DNA of 64,000 nt from Polyangia bacterium (GTDB lineage: Bacteria; Myxococcota_A; Polyangia; Nannocystales; Nannocystaceae): contig JAUHWG010000013.1 in the NCBI GenBank assembly GCA_030424595.1, forward strand, positions 186,001 to 250,000, given 5' to 3'. Under the pieces are notes generated by a model, which was given only the letters and a program-made list of their open reading frames with translations, did no database searches and was not told where the DNA came from. Of the stretch, positions 1 to 9,320 are shown piece by piece. Position numbers and translations under genes: made by a program. Numbering within the stretch: the first letter of the stretch is position 1; the number at the start of each line of letters is the position of its first letter.

Positions 1-1478
1 AGGGATCGATGATGGCCAACTCGGCGCGGGACCCCTTCTGGTGGGCGATGGTCGCGGCGGAGACCGCCACCTTCCCGGCGAACAAGGCGGAGATCGAGGC
101 CGAGTGCATGCCCTGCCACGCGCCGATGGCCGTCGTCGACGGCGTCTTCCACGACGCCGGCTCCCCCTCGCTCGACTGGCTCCGCGGCGATGATGATCGC
201 GCGAGCTTCGGCCTCGACGGGGTCGCCTGCGCGGCCTGCCACCAGATCCAGCCGGACAAGCTCGGCACCGAGGCGAGCTTCAGCGGCGGCTACGTGATCG
301 AGCCCGTCGCTGAGATCTACGGCCCCCACGCCGAGCCCTTCTCGATGCCGATGATGATGCACACGAGCTTCACCCCGACCCAGGGCGACCAGCTCCTCGA
401 CTCCGCCCTCTGCGGCTCGTGCCACACCCTGCGGACCGCCGCCCTCGATCCCGACGGTACGCCCAACGGCCACAGCCTGGTCGAGCAGAGCCCCTACCTG
501 GAGTGGCGCCTCTCCGACTTCACGACCGAGGGCCAGCCGGGGCCGAGCGCCGCCTCCTGCCAGGACTGCCACACCCCGAAGGCGAGCGTCGACGGCGTGC
601 CGATCAGCGCCAAGATCGCGCGCCGACCCAACGGCACCGACTTTCCGCCGATCTCGGATCGCGACCCCTACGGCCGGCATGTCATGGTCGGCGGGAATTC
701 GATCATCCCCCTGGTGATCCGTGACAACGCCGCCGAGCTCCACCCGCGGGCGAGCGACGCTGCCCTCGAGGCGACCGCTGCCGCGGCGAAGGCCCAGCTC
801 CAGGAGCGCACCGCGACCCTCAGCGCCGAGGCCAGCCGCGACGGCGACACGCTCATCGTCGACGTCACGATCGACAACCTCGCCGGTCACAGGCTGCCGA
901 GCGCCTTCCCCAGCCGCCGCGCCTGGATCGCGCTCCGGGTCTTCGACTCCGACGGGACGCTCGTCTTCCGCTCCGGCGACTCCGACGGGGACGGGCGCCT
1001 CATCGACGGCTCCGGGCAGCCCCTGCCGAGCGAGGCGGTCGGCGGGCCTATCCAGCCCCACTTCACAGAGATCGACGCCTCCTCCCAGGCGCAGATCTAC
1101 GAGTCGGTGATGGCCACAGGCGACGACGCCCCCGCCTTCCGCCTGCTCCAGGGGACGCGCTTCATCAAGGACAACCGCCTCCTCCCCAAGGGCTGGAAGG
1201 GCGACGCGCCCGAGGCCCAGGACATCGCCCCCGTCGGCATCGAGGGCGACCCCAACTTCACCGGCGGCGGCGATCAGACACGCTACAGGATCGCCGCCCC
1301 GGCGGCAGCAGGCCCCTACACCGTCACCGCCGAGCTCTGCTACCAGACCCTCAGCGCCCGCTTCGCCGCCGAGCTCTTCGCCGTCGACGCCGCCGAGGTC
1401 CGCGCCTTTGAGCGGATGTTCAAGGCCGCCGACCGGACGCCGGTGATCGTCGACTCGGAGAGCTTGCAGGCGGACTAG
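1..1478 (+). CDS. Multihaem c-type cytochrome family protein, 5' end outside the window
   Basis: The reading frame is open to the left edge (codons GGA TCG precede the first ATG at 9), so this is probably the C-terminal part of a longer protein. The visible 489 residues begin with Met-Met-Ala-Asn-Ser-Ala-Arg-Asp-Pro, which in related cytochromes follows an earlier haem motif and export signal. Four CxxCH haem-binding motifs are visible: CMPCH, CAACH, CGSCH and CQDCH, all in about the first 200 residues. The last 250 residues have no haem motif and look like a beta-rich domain with an N-x-A-G-H-x-x-P segment. Known family: periplasmic or surface electron-transfer cytochromes of the c554/DmsE-like type. 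The partner and electron acceptor are unknown because the upstream context is missing. Confidence 0.75.
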   Translation, partial: GSMMANSARDPFWWAMVAAETATFPANKAEIEAECMPCHAPMAVVDGVFHDAGSPSLDWLRGDDDRASFGLDGVACAACHQIQPDKLGTEASFSGGYVIEPVAEIYGPHAEPFSMPMMMHTSFTPTQGDQLLDSALCGSCHTLRTAALDPDGTPNGHSLVEQSPYLEWRLSDFTTEGQPGPSAASCQDCHTPKASVDGVPISAKIARRPNGTDFPPISDRDPYGRHVMVGGNSIIPLVIRDNAAELHPRASDAALEATAAAAKAQLQERTATLSAEASRDGDTLIVDVTIDNLAGHRLPSAFPSRRAWIALRVFDSDGTLVFRSGDSDGDGRLIDGSGQPLPSEAVGGPIQPHFTEIDASSQAQIYESVMATGDDAPAFRLLQGTRFIKDNRLLPKGWKGDAPEAQDIAPVGIEGDPNFTGGGDQTRYRIAAPAAAGPYTVTAELCYQTLSARFAAELFAVDAAEVRAFERMFKAADRTPVIVDSESLQAD

Positions 1479-1806
1479 TTCTCCCCGCAGGAGTCCACAC
1501 GCGGCCCGGCCCTTCGGCCAAGAGTGAAGCTCGGCGTCCCCGCGGGCGCGACAGATCGGGCTCCTCCTCGGCGATGCCGAGGCCCCGACCAGCGCCGACT
1601 TCGCCCCGCTCCGCAGCGACCGCCAGACCGACGCTCCCCCTGCTGACTTGAGCGGCCGTTGCGAAGTCGGCCTACGGCCAGCTCCGAGACATCGACCGCG
1701 TCGCGAATTCGCAGCCAGCGGGACGGAGACCGCGCTCGGCAAATTCTCCCACTCAACCGGCAGAAGTCCTCTTGGACATGCGGAGCGCTCATGTGAGGAC
1801 TTCCCT
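1479..1806. other. Intergenic stretch, no gene seen
   Basis: These 328 bases lie between the cytochrome and the small Cys-rich gene. Open frames here have irregular composition and no start with a ribosome-binding site. It probably carries the promoter of the downstream gene, but I see no convincing -35/-10 pair. Confidence 0.4.
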
Positions 1807-2100
1807 ATGCGAACTGTCCAAGTGCCCTGCCTCCTGCTCGGTCTCACTGCGTTGACCGGATTCCTGCTCACCACCAGCCCCGCATCGGCGACCGAGCTCC
1901 CAAGTGAGCCCAAGGCCGTCGATACCGTCGAACTAGGCGACGATGCCGAGATCTGCGTTGATCCGGAGCTTGAGCCTCGCGAGATGAACTCTCGCGAGTG
2001 CACGCTTGCCTGCAAGAGCGAGTGCGGCTGCTCGACCATCGCCTGCATCTGGGCTTGCCAGGTCGGCGACTATCCGAATTCGTGCGATGCCGTCTGCTGA
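1807..2100 (+). CDS. Small Cys-rich exported protein
   Basis: This is a 97-residue protein of no recognised family. The ATG at 1807 is chosen because GTGAGGAC just upstream gives a Shine-Dalgarno match and because it produces a clean signal peptide: Met-Arg, a hydrophobic core (CLLLGLTALTGFLL), then a Ser-Ala-Thr cleavage region. The mature part has a short acidic spacer and then a compact Cys-rich C-terminal half ending in Cys, with eight cysteines in about the last 50 residues. This pattern suggests a disulfide-knotted secreted peptide. It stands alone on the plus strand. Small Cys-rich exported proteins are common in myxobacteria; whether this is a toxin, a structural peptide or a ripp-like precursor cannot be told from sequence. 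Confidence 0.6.
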   Translation: MRTVQVPCLLLGLTALTGFLLTTSPASATELPSEPKAVDTVELGDDAEICVDPELEPREMNSRECTLACKSECGCSTIACIWACQVGDYPNSCDAVC

Positions 2101-2477
2101 GCTGCTGCCTGCGAGCTGGCTTCGGCTCGGCTGAAGTCCAGCGACGACAAGGCCCCGTGTTGCCGACAACACGAGGCTCGCGCCCCCTCGCGTTGATCGT
2201 CACTCTTGGGCCCTCCAAGGCTCATCGCAGCCGCGAGGTGCACGACGACGACGAGGGGGCCGTTGGCGTCGACACCAACGGCGACGCCCAGCCCAAGCCA
2301 GGGGACCGCTCGACCTCCGGGGGCGCGGGCGCGCGGTACCCTGGACATCCATCGCGGGGGAGCTCCGCCCGCCTGCACGCGCAGCTCCGCGCCGTGCTCC
2401 AAGCGAGCGCTCGCGAGAGCCTCATCGTCAGCGTCTTCGATCTACTGCGAGGTCACAGCGCGTGTACACTCGCCGTC
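2101..2477. other. Intergenic or uncertain 5' region of the FIST gene
   Basis: The FIST frame stays open through this stretch back to 1998, but the encoded residues are low-complexity Arg/Ser/Gly and do not resemble the FIST fold. I treat it as non-coding leader; an upstream start for the FIST protein cannot be excluded. Confidence 0.4.
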
Positions 2478-3656
2478 GTGCTACACGCCGCAAGTGTCTC
2501 CTGCTTCGGTGAGGACTCCAAGCTCGTCGGTCGAGATCTCGGGACTGAGCTCCTAGACGCGCTTGGCCGTGCCCCTGACGTCGTCCTCCTCTTCTGCGCT
2601 GTCCGCTACGACGCCGCTGAGGTGATCGCGGGCCTTTATCAGCGACTCGCCCCCGAGACGCGCGTCGTCGGCTGCTCTAGCTGCGCCGAGATCAACAGCG
2701 CGGAGGCCGTTGCGGGCTCGGTGACCGCGATGGGGATCTGTCTCGGCGATCTCTCGGCGACGATCGCCCGGGCGAGCGATCCAGGCAATGACTCCCACGC
2801 GGTTGGTCGCGCGCTCGGTGCGGAATTGGCGGGCGCTCCGCCTGACCTCGTGCTCCTCTTCGTCGACGGGACGGTGCTCAACAGCACCCCAGTGCTCCTC
2901 GGTCTCCACGAGGTGCTGGGCGAGGCTGTGCCGATCGCTGGAGGCGTCGCCGCAGACGATCTCAGCTTCGTCCGCACTGAGCAGTACGTCGACCGCTCCG
3001 TGTACAGCGGGAGCGCTGTCGCCCTCGCCCTGAGGGGACCGATGACCCTACGCTCGGTGGTCGCCGGAGGTTGGGAGCCGATCGGTCGCTCCCGGGTCAT
3101 CACGCGCGCAGCTGACTCAAAGACCATCTCAGAGCTCGACGGAGGCTCAGCCCTCGAGGTGTACCGACACTATCTGGGGACCCACGGGCGCGATCTCAAC
3201 AATGCGGGTCTCGAGTTCCCGCTCGGGATCATCGCGACGAGCGGTGTAGACGACCGAGAGCTCTTCATACGCGCCGTGCAGGGGGCGACCGAGGACGGGC
3301 TCGGGATCCGCGTGAGCGGCGACATCAAGGAGGGCGATCAGGTGCGGATGATGCGAGCGGTCCGTGAGGACCTCGTGCAGGCGACGCGTGAGTGCCTGAG
3401 CGCAGCCCTTGAGCAGGTCGAGGACCCACGACTCGCGCTTGTCTTCAACTGCGCCGGGCGCAAGGTGGTCCTCGGGAACGGCTACAAGGAGGAGCTGCGA
3501 GCGGCGTTCGAGGTCCTCCCCCAAGGCCTCCCCACCGCCGGCTTCTACACCTACGGCGAGCTCGCGCCGCACCTCGGCACCACGATCCACCACGACGAGA
3601 CGTTCACGGCGCTCCTCATCGGCGCCGCGCCAACAGGCGATGACGACGCGCTGTGA
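2478..3656 (+). CDS. FIST domain signal-transduction protein
   Basis: The protein is about 392 residues from a GTG start at 2478, chosen because similarity to the FIST family begins there; no strong ribosome-binding site precedes it, so the start is uncertain. FIST_N covers roughly residues 20-200, with the usual alternating 'DVVLLFCA...', 'RVVGCSSCAEI' and 'PDLVLLFVDG' strands. FIST_C covers about 215-370, including 'GNGYKEE' and 'GFYTYGELAP'. FIST proteins are sensory modules thought to bind small ligands such as amino acids and are often paired with two-component kinases. The next gene, a histidine kinase, starts 17 bases before this stop, so the two are likely translationally coupled. The natural inference is that FIST detects the ligand and the kinase passes the signal on. 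Confidence 0.85.
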   Translation: MLHAASVSCFGEDSKLVGRDLGTELLDALGRAPDVVLLFCAVRYDAAEVIAGLYQRLAPETRVVGCSSCAEINSAEAVAGSVTAMGICLGDLSATIARASDPGNDSHAVGRALGAELAGAPPDLVLLFVDGTVLNSTPVLLGLHEVLGEAVPIAGGVAADDLSFVRTEQYVDRSVYSGSAVALALRGPMTLRSVVAGGWEPIGRSRVITRAADSKTISELDGGSALEVYRHYLGTHGRDLNNAGLEFPLGIIATSGVDDRELFIRAVQGATEDGLGIRVSGDIKEGDQVRMMRAVREDLVQATRECLSAALEQVEDPRLALVFNCAGRKVVLGNGYKEELRAAFEVLPQGLPTAGFYTYGELAPHLGTTIHHDETFTALLIGAAPTGDDDAL

Positions 3657-5202
3657 GATCTGCGCCTTTGAGCGCCTGGGGGAGCTCGACGACGACGACC
3701 TCGTCTTCGCCGTAGGCCGTTGTAGCGGCTGCGCGCGACTCCAGGACCCGGTCGTGCACGACCTTGTCGAGCGGCTCCGGGTCTCGACCCAAGACCTGCG
3801 ACGCAGCCGCAACCGGGAGCAGCAGAAGACCCGCGAGCTTGCCGATGTACAGGCAGGAGACGCAGCTACAGCGCTGAGGATGACCCGTCTCGAGCGTGCG
3901 CAGCAAAAGAGCATGCGCGACCTCGAGGAGAAGACGTCGACGCTATGGCTACTCTCCGCGATCGCGACCGCGGCCAACGCGGCGACGAGCGTCGAGGACA
4001 TGATGCACCTCTGCCTGCGGCCTCTCTGCGAGGTGGCAGGCGTGGACTTCGGCGTCGCGATGTTCGGCGATCAGGTGGGTATGCACTACGTCGCCAGAGC
4101 CCAAGATCCCGGGAGCGCCGGTGACATGCTCCGCGCGCTCGATCTTGGCGCATGGTCCCGCCGCACCGAAGGTGCCCCGAACGCCGACAAGAAGGCGTTC
4201 GAGTGGACCTTAAGCGCGGTCGGACCCGAGGCGTCGGCAGACCCGTGGGCCGAGGCGCTGGCGGCCGTGGGGATCCGTGAGTCGCTGGCGATACAAGTGG
4301 TCCTCGAAGCCTCCGTGCACGCGACCCTCTTCTTCTTCAGCGTCGACGGCGTCACGACCCCCCGCTCACAGATCAACGTGGTCCTAAACGCAGCTCTGCT
4401 CCCGATGAGCGCGCAGATGGGTCGGGTCCTCGCCCGCGAGTCCGCCGCCGCCGCCATCGTCGCCGCCCGCGAGGCTGCGGAGGAGGCGAGCCGGATGAAG
4501 AGCAACTTTGTCGCGAACATGAGCCACGAGCTCCGCACACCGCTCAACGCGATCATCGGCTATGGCGAACTGCTCGTCGAGGATCTCGCCGACTCCCAGC
4601 TCGACGAGTCCCTCGAGTCCGCGCTCCTCATGAACCGCGCGAGTCGACATCTCCTCGCGCTGATCAACAACATCCTCGACCTCTCCAAGATCGAGGCGGG
4701 GAGGATGACAGTCGTGCTCGAGCCGACGGATCTCATCGCTGCCACCGACGATGTCACAGCGACGCTCGTCGCGGCGATCGAGCAGCGGGGAAACAAGCTC
4801 GTCCGGGAGTTCTCGAACATCTCGTCCCCTGTGCTTACCGACGGTTTGAAGATCAGACAGATCCTCTTCAACCTCATCGGCAACGCCACGAAGTTCACCA
4901 AGGGGGGCTGCATTACGTTGCGCGCCCGACTTGACCCCACGGACGACGGGCACCACCTGCTCCAGATCGAGGTCGAGGACACAGGTGTCGGGATGACGCC
5001 CAAGCAAGCCGCGCAGATCTTCGACGCGTTCACGCAGGCGGACGGGAGCATAGCCAGCCGCTACGGCGGCACAGGCCTCGGGCTGACCCTCTGCCGACGC
5101 TTCGTGGAGCTGATGAATGGCACGATCGACGTCAAGACTCGCATCGGCGTCGGCTCCTGCTTCCGCGTGGAGCTTCCCGTCGTCCTCGCCGAGGGTGCGT
5201 AG
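3640..5202 (+). CDS. Sensor histidine kinase with GAF-like domain and N-terminal Cys motif
   Basis: This is a 520-residue cytoplasmic histidine kinase with no transmembrane segment. Residues 1-35 carry two CxxC pairs (Cys5/Cys8 and Cys28/Cys31), a possible zinc ribbon or redox site. A coiled-coil follows at about 40-100, then a GAF-like region at about 105-260. The HisKA H-box 'NMSHELRTPLNAIIGYGEL' places the phospho-acceptor at His296. The HATPase_c domain follows with N-box 'FNLIGNATKF', G1 'DTGVGM' and G2 'GTGLGLTLCRRF'. There is no receiver domain and no response regulator beside it, so the target is elsewhere. The ATG at 3640 lies inside the end of the FIST gene, which fits coupled translation and a shared signalling role. 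The family call is firm; the zinc idea is inference. Confidence 0.9.
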   Translation: MTTRCEICAFERLGELDDDDLVFAVGRCSGCARLQDPVVHDLVERLRVSTQDLRRSRNREQQKTRELADVQAGDAATALRMTRLERAQQKSMRDLEEKTSTLWLLSAIATAANAATSVEDMMHLCLRPLCEVAGVDFGVAMFGDQVGMHYVARAQDPGSAGDMLRALDLGAWSRRTEGAPNADKKAFEWTLSAVGPEASADPWAEALAAVGIRESLAIQVVLEASVHATLFFFSVDGVTTPRSQINVVLNAALLPMSAQMGRVLARESAAAAIVAAREAAEEASRMKSNFVANMSHELRTPLNAIIGYGELLVEDLADSQLDESLESALLMNRASRHLLALINNILDLSKIEAGRMTVVLEPTDLIAATDDVTATLVAAIEQRGNKLVREFSNISSPVLTDGLKIRQILFNLIGNATKFTKGGCITLRARLDPTDDGHHLLQIEVEDTGVGMTPKQAAQIFDAFTQADGSIASRYGGTGLGLTLCRRFVELMNGTIDVKTRIGVGSCFRVELPVVLAEGA

Positions 5203-5566
5203 CGGCGCAGAGGGCCTGACATCGGCAGGACTCGTCGGTTTGCGGCGGGTGTCGACAGACGGCGCGCCGCCTCTCGACGGGGTGCGCCGACCGCCTCAAC
5301 AGGCCCGCGAGCAGCGACGTCCCGCCTGAAGGATCGGCCGTGCCGCTCGATCTCCGCGTCAGCGCGCACAGCGAGGGGCGACACGGCGAGCCCATGGACC
5401 TCTCGCCGCTCGCCGCGTGACTCCCCCCGCTCACCGCCTCTCCTCGCCGCTCAACGGAAACCGCTTTGCGCTCGCCCCGGCTCCCGCAACATTTGCCCGT
5501 GAGCGCGTGGCTCCGCCGTCCGCAGCCGTCGGCCGCCGCCGCGCCGCCTCCTCCAGGAGTTCTCTC
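5203..5566. other. Intergenic stretch upstream of the AraC-type gene
   Basis: These 364 bases contain no credible gene. The last 13 bases hold the CAGGAG ribosome-binding site of the next gene. The stretch probably carries its promoter, but no clear promoter hexamers were found. Confidence 0.4.
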
Positions 5567-6430
5567 ATGTTGCGTACGAATAGCTCCTCTGCTCCCATCC
5601 TCACGGTCGCGCTGCCGCCCGGCCGACTGCTGACGATCCGCCGGCTTCGTGGCCCCCTGGCCGACGCCGACCTCGGACCGCGCCGCTATCTCCAGCACGC
5701 GATCCTCCTGGCGGAGGCCCCGTCGTCAGCCCACGCTGTCGACCTTGCCCCCCACCCGCTGCCGGAGGGCCGCGTCGCCTTCCTCCGCCCGGGTCAGGTG
5801 CAACACTTCCTGGGACCCGAGGTCGACGTCACCGAGATCCACTTCTCGGCCGCGCTGCTCGACCGCGAGACCGCCGACGCCTTCCCCCGCGCTCCGCACG
5901 TCGATCCGCCTGCTCCCGCCCGGCGGCGCCTCGCGGCCCTCGTCGCGCAGATCGCCTGGGAGTACGACGACGGCGATCCCGACTGGAACATGATCCGCCC
6001 GCTCCTCGCCGCCCTCCTCCTTGCCCTCGCCCGCCTCTCCCGCGTCCACCAGCGCCCGCCGACACCTCCTCGCCACGACGCCCGCGTCGAGCGGCTGCGG
6101 GCGCTGATCGCCTCCCGCTGCACGATTCAGGCGAGCGCCAGCGACTACGCCCGCCACCTCCACCTAAGCAGCAAGCGCCTCAACGAGCTCACCCGCGCCT
6201 ACGTCGGAAAGACAGTGTCGCAGATGGCCCGCGAGACCGTCATGATCGAGGCTCGCCGCGCCCTGGCCCTCTCCGACGAGCGCATCAAGACCATCTCGTT
6301 CCGCCTGGGCTTCGAGGACGCGTCCTACTTCAGCCGCTTCTTCCGCCGCGAGGCCGGCGAGACCCCGAGCGCCTTCCGCGAGAGGATGCAGGCGAGCTGC
6401 GAGGGCCGTTCCTACGACATCTCCGGCTGA
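5567..6430 (+). CDS. AraC/XylS-family transcriptional regulator
   Basis: The protein is 287 residues from the ATG at 5567, chosen for the AGGAG eight bases upstream. The N-terminal half (about 1-170) looks like a cupin-type sensor ('FLRPGQVQHFLGP'), as in AraC proteins that sense small ligands. The C-terminal 100 residues carry the double helix-turn-helix: 'ASDYARHLHLSSKRLNELTR' in the first unit and the family signature 'IKTISFRLGFEDASYFSRFF' in the second. It ends about 55 bases before the stop of the convergent amidohydrolase gene. The ligand and targets are unknown. It may control itself or the convergent neighbour, but nothing in the sequence proves this. Confidence 0.88.
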   Translation: MLRTNSSSAPILTVALPPGRLLTIRRLRGPLADADLGPRRYLQHAILLAEAPSSAHAVDLAPHPLPEGRVAFLRPGQVQHFLGPEVDVTEIHFSAALLDRETADAFPRAPHVDPPAPARRRLAALVAQIAWEYDDGDPDWNMIRPLLAALLLALARLSRVHQRPPTPPRHDARVERLRALIASRCTIQASASDYARHLHLSSKRLNELTRAYVGKTVSQMARETVMIEARRALALSDERIKTISFRLGFEDASYFSRFFRREAGETPSAFRERMQASCEGRSYDISG

Positions 6431-6484
6431 TCCGCGCTCCGCGTCCCCACGACCATCCACGAGGCTGCCAAGAGCGGCCGAAGG

Positions 6485-8392
6485 CTAGCCCTTCGCCTCG
6501 AGCCGCACCTGATCGATCCGAAGAGCCCCCTCCCCCGCCACAGCAGGCAGACCGAAGAAGATCGCGGTGACGTCGTAGGGATCGATCCCGAAGTCCGCGA
6601 ACCGCAGCTCATGGCGGGTCCACTTTGCGCTGAGCTCGACCTCGCGGATGCTCGGCATCGTCCCCTGCTGCTGGGCGAAGATCATCACCCGCATCGTCGC
6701 GACGTCCCCCCGCGCCGAGAAGCTGAGGGTGTCGAAGGACGTGAGGTTGGCCGGGGCCATCGGCCCTTCGCCGGGGAAGAACATCGCCCCGGACCAGGCC
6801 TGCGGCAGGGTCGCCCCGTCGATCACGCCGCGGATCTCCAGCGCCTGCCGAGAACGCTCCGCACCGCCCTTGACGACCGTCAGCGTGACCGTCGAGCCGC
6901 CGCCGATCATCGCGTCGGTCGACGGCTCCCAGCCGGCGCCGAAGGCCGCGATCTTCTCCTCACTGTCGTCGAAGTCGCTGATCCGGCCGGACTCCGATCC
7001 CGCGGGCGGCGGCGCGCTGCGGGCCGCCTCGATCGCCGCGACCTCCTCGGCGACGCGCCCCGCGATGGCCTCACGGTCGAGCACGGTGCCTCGCTTCCAC
7101 ACCCGGGCGATGTCCCGCGTCGCGGTGATGTCCGTGAGCGGATCGCCGCGGACGAGCACAAGGTCAGCGCGCTTGCCCGCGGCGATCGACCCTCGATCGT
7201 CCATCCCGAAGGCGCGGGCAGGGGCGATCGTCGCGGCCGCGAGGGCCTCCTGCGGCGAGAGCCCAGCCTCGACCAGCAGCTCCAGATCGTGGTGGAGGCT
7301 CGCCCCGTGGACCGTGCCCGGGTTCGGCGCGTCGGTGCTCGCGAGGATCGGCACGCCCGCCCGGTGCAGCGCTGCGACAGCCCCCCGCGCCGTCTCGCAC
7401 GAGAGCCCCTCCTTCGCCGGCGCCGCGACGCCCGTCAACGCCCGCCGCTGCGCCGGCGCGAGGTAGGGCCGCAGGCGCGGATCCTCGGCCAGCGCCGCCG
7501 CCCGCTCACGCCCGCACAGGGCGTGGATCACCGGCAAGGTGTCGGCGACGAAGGCCCCGCTCGCCTTCGCCCCGCGCAGGAGCGCCTCGCTCGGGGGAGC
7601 GTCGACGAAGACGTGGGCGAGACCATCCGCGCCGCCTGCGATCGCGTCCTCGGCCTGCGCCAGCGTCGTGATGTGGACGACCGCCAGCACCTCGCGGGCG
7701 TGGGCCGCTCGGATCGCCGCCTCCAAGGTCTCCTCGGAGATCGTCGGCGACGGCCGACCGAGCGCGACCAGGTCGTCGTAGATGATCTTGAGGTAGTCCG
7801 AACCCTCGCCGACCCGCGCCTCGACGAAGGCGTCGACCTCCCCGGGTCCCGCGACCGTCGGCACCTCAAGGCCGTACTCCGTGCCGTGCCCCCCTGCGGC
7901 CGTCAGCGCGTGACCGGCCGTGCGGAGATCGGCGATGTCATCGTCCTTGCCGCTGCGCTGACGCTTCTTGAGCACCGCGAGCCCAGCCGGCGCCGACATC
8001 ATGTCGAGCTCGGTCGTCACGCCGAAGACGAGCGCCTGCTCGAGGTGCGTGCGCTGCCAGATGTGGGTGTGCGCGTCGATGAGCCCGGGCATCAGAGTAT
8101 GCCCGCTGCCGTCGGTCACGGTCGCGCCGGCGGGCACCTCGATCGAGTCTCCGACCGCGACGATGATTCCGTCGCGTATGAGCACAGTCGGCGTCCCGAG
8201 CGACCGCTCACCGTCGAACACCTGGGCCCCGCGGATCACCTGCGCCGGACCGGCGCTATGCCCCTCCGCGGGGGCTTGGATCTGCGCTTCCGCCCCCTGC
8301 GGCGTGTCCGTCGACGGCGTGGCCCGGCAGCCGAAAGCGGTCAAGCATCCGACGAGATGAAGGGCGATCCGAGAGGTTGCGCGCATCTGCAC
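6485..8392 (-). CDS. Amidohydrolase-CIA30 fusion, exported lipoprotein
   Basis: The protein is 635 residues. The N-terminus carries a short basic signal with the possible lipobox LVGC, and a second Cys six residues later. Residues 50-465 form an imidazolonepropionase/prolidase-like metal-dependent amidohydrolase: 'GLIDAHTHIW' gives the HxH metal pair at 108/110, with 'DYLKII' (Lys), 'VVHITT', 'LAHVFVD' and the catalytic 'STDAP' Asp following. Residues from about 475 to the end match the CIA30/galactose-binding-like beta sandwich ('FDTLSFSARGD'). Such fusions occur in myxobacteria and related groups and probably act on peptides or cyclic amides outside the cytoplasm. It starts 85 bases from the divergent nuclease gene, so they may share a control region. 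The substrate is unknown. Confidence 0.85.
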   Translation of the reverse strand: MQMRATSRIALHLVGCLTAFGCRATPSTDTPQGAEAQIQAPAEGHSAGPAQVIRGAQVFDGERSLGTPTVLIRDGIIVAVGDSIEVPAGATVTDGSGHTLMPGLIDAHTHIWQRTHLEQALVFGVTTELDMMSAPAGLAVLKKRQRSGKDDDIADLRTAGHALTAAGGHGTEYGLEVPTVAGPGEVDAFVEARVGEGSDYLKIIYDDLVALGRPSPTISEETLEAAIRAAHAREVLAVVHITTLAQAEDAIAGGADGLAHVFVDAPPSEALLRGAKASGAFVADTLPVIHALCGRERAAALAEDPRLRPYLAPAQRRALTGVAAPAKEGLSCETARGAVAALHRAGVPILASTDAPNPGTVHGASLHHDLELLVEAGLSPQEALAAATIAPARAFGMDDRGSIAAGKRADLVLVRGDPLTDITATRDIARVWKRGTVLDREAIAGRVAEEVAAIEAARSAPPPAGSESGRISDFDDSEEKIAAFGAGWEPSTDAMIGGGSTVTLTVVKGGAERSRQALEIRGVIDGATLPQAWSGAMFFPGEGPMAPANLTSFDTLSFSARGDVATMRVMIFAQQQGTMPSIREVELSAKWTRHELRFADFGIDPYDVTAIFFGLPAVAGEGALRIDQVRLEAKG

Positions 8393-8477
8393 ATCTTCGG
8401 GAGGCGCACCGCCCAGGTCAACAACATCTCGCCGCCTCGCATCCGCTATCGTGAGGCCCTGAGATCGGTAGGTCGAT

Positions 8478-9320
8478 GTGCAGCGTGGCTATGACCCTGA
8501 GTTCATCCCAGGCCTGAGGGTCGACATGCCCACCCCCCTCGATCGGGTCAAGGCGACGGCCTTCGCCGACGGGGCGCCGATCGACCACTGCCGCTTCTCG
8601 ATCGTCTTCAACCGCGAGCGCCACCTCGCGGTCTTCACGGCCCACAACATCGACGGCGCCACCATGCACCCGGTGGGCACGCTCAAGCGGACCAACCTCT
8701 TCCGCTTTGACCCGCAGGTGCCGAACGGGATCCAGTGCGATGATCGTCGCGGCTACCGCAACAACCCCTGGGATCGCGGCCACCTCGTCCGCCGCCACGC
8801 GCTCCACTGGGGCGAGCTCGACGTCGCGACCACGGCCGACTCCGAGAGCTTCTACTGGACCAACATCGTCCCCCAGCACAGGGCGCTGCACAAGACCGCC
8901 TGGGGGAAGATCGAGGACTGGATCCTCGCCCTCGCCGAGTCCAGCTCCCAGCGCGCCTGCGTCTTCACCGGCCCTGTCCTCTCCGTCGACGACCCCGAAT
9001 TGGTCAACAGCGACGGAGAGCGGCCGGTTCAGCTCCCGGCCGGCTTTTGGAAGGTCGTCGCCATCCCCCATGAGGGCGCGCTCCGGATCGCCGCCTTCCT
9101 CGTCTGGCAGCGAGACTTCGACCGGGCCGAGCCCGTCGCCTTCGATCCTGTGCTCGAGCAGGTCCGCCTGACCACGCTCGAATTCCTCACCGGCCTCTCC
9201 TTCGCGAACCTCCAGGACGCCGACCCGCTGCGCCCGAGCGAGGGCCCCATCGCCTTCGGCGACGACGAGCCAGAGAGTCGCCCGCTTCGGATCACCGGTC
9301 CCGGCGACATCCTGCTCTGA
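8478..9320 (+). CDS. DNA/RNA non-specific endonuclease (NUC1/EndoG family)
   Basis: This 280-residue protein starts at GTG 8478; no strong ribosome-binding site is seen. The beta-beta-alpha-metal nuclease core is clear. 'PWDRGHLVRRHAL' contains the family signature DRGH with the general-base His102. 'FYWTNIVPQHRALHK' follows, with Asn129 as likely metal-ligand region, then 'WGKIEDW'. Family members cut DNA and RNA without sequence preference. There is no signal peptide, so it is either cytoplasmic or exported by a non-classical route; most secreted relatives have a signal. It has no neighbouring immunity gene of obvious type. A role as a nutritional or toxin nuclease is inference. Confidence 0.88.
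   Translation: MQRGYDPEFIPGLRVDMPTPLDRVKATAFADGAPIDHCRFSIVFNRERHLAVFTAHNIDGATMHPVGTLKRTNLFRFDPQVPNGIQCDDRRGYRNNPWDRGHLVRRHALHWGELDVATTADSESFYWTNIVPQHRALHKTAWGKIEDWILALAESSSQRACVFTGPVLSVDDPELVNSDGERPVQLPAGFWKVVAIPHEGALRIAAFLVWQRDFDRAEPVAFDPVLEQVRLTTLEFLTGLSFANLQDADPLRPSEGPIAFGDDEPESRPLRITGPGDILL

Noticed and set aside
6611..8494. A 627-codon open frame on the plus strand
   Set aside because: It is antisense to the amidohydrolase gene and rich in Arg-Asp-Arg runs without a domain.
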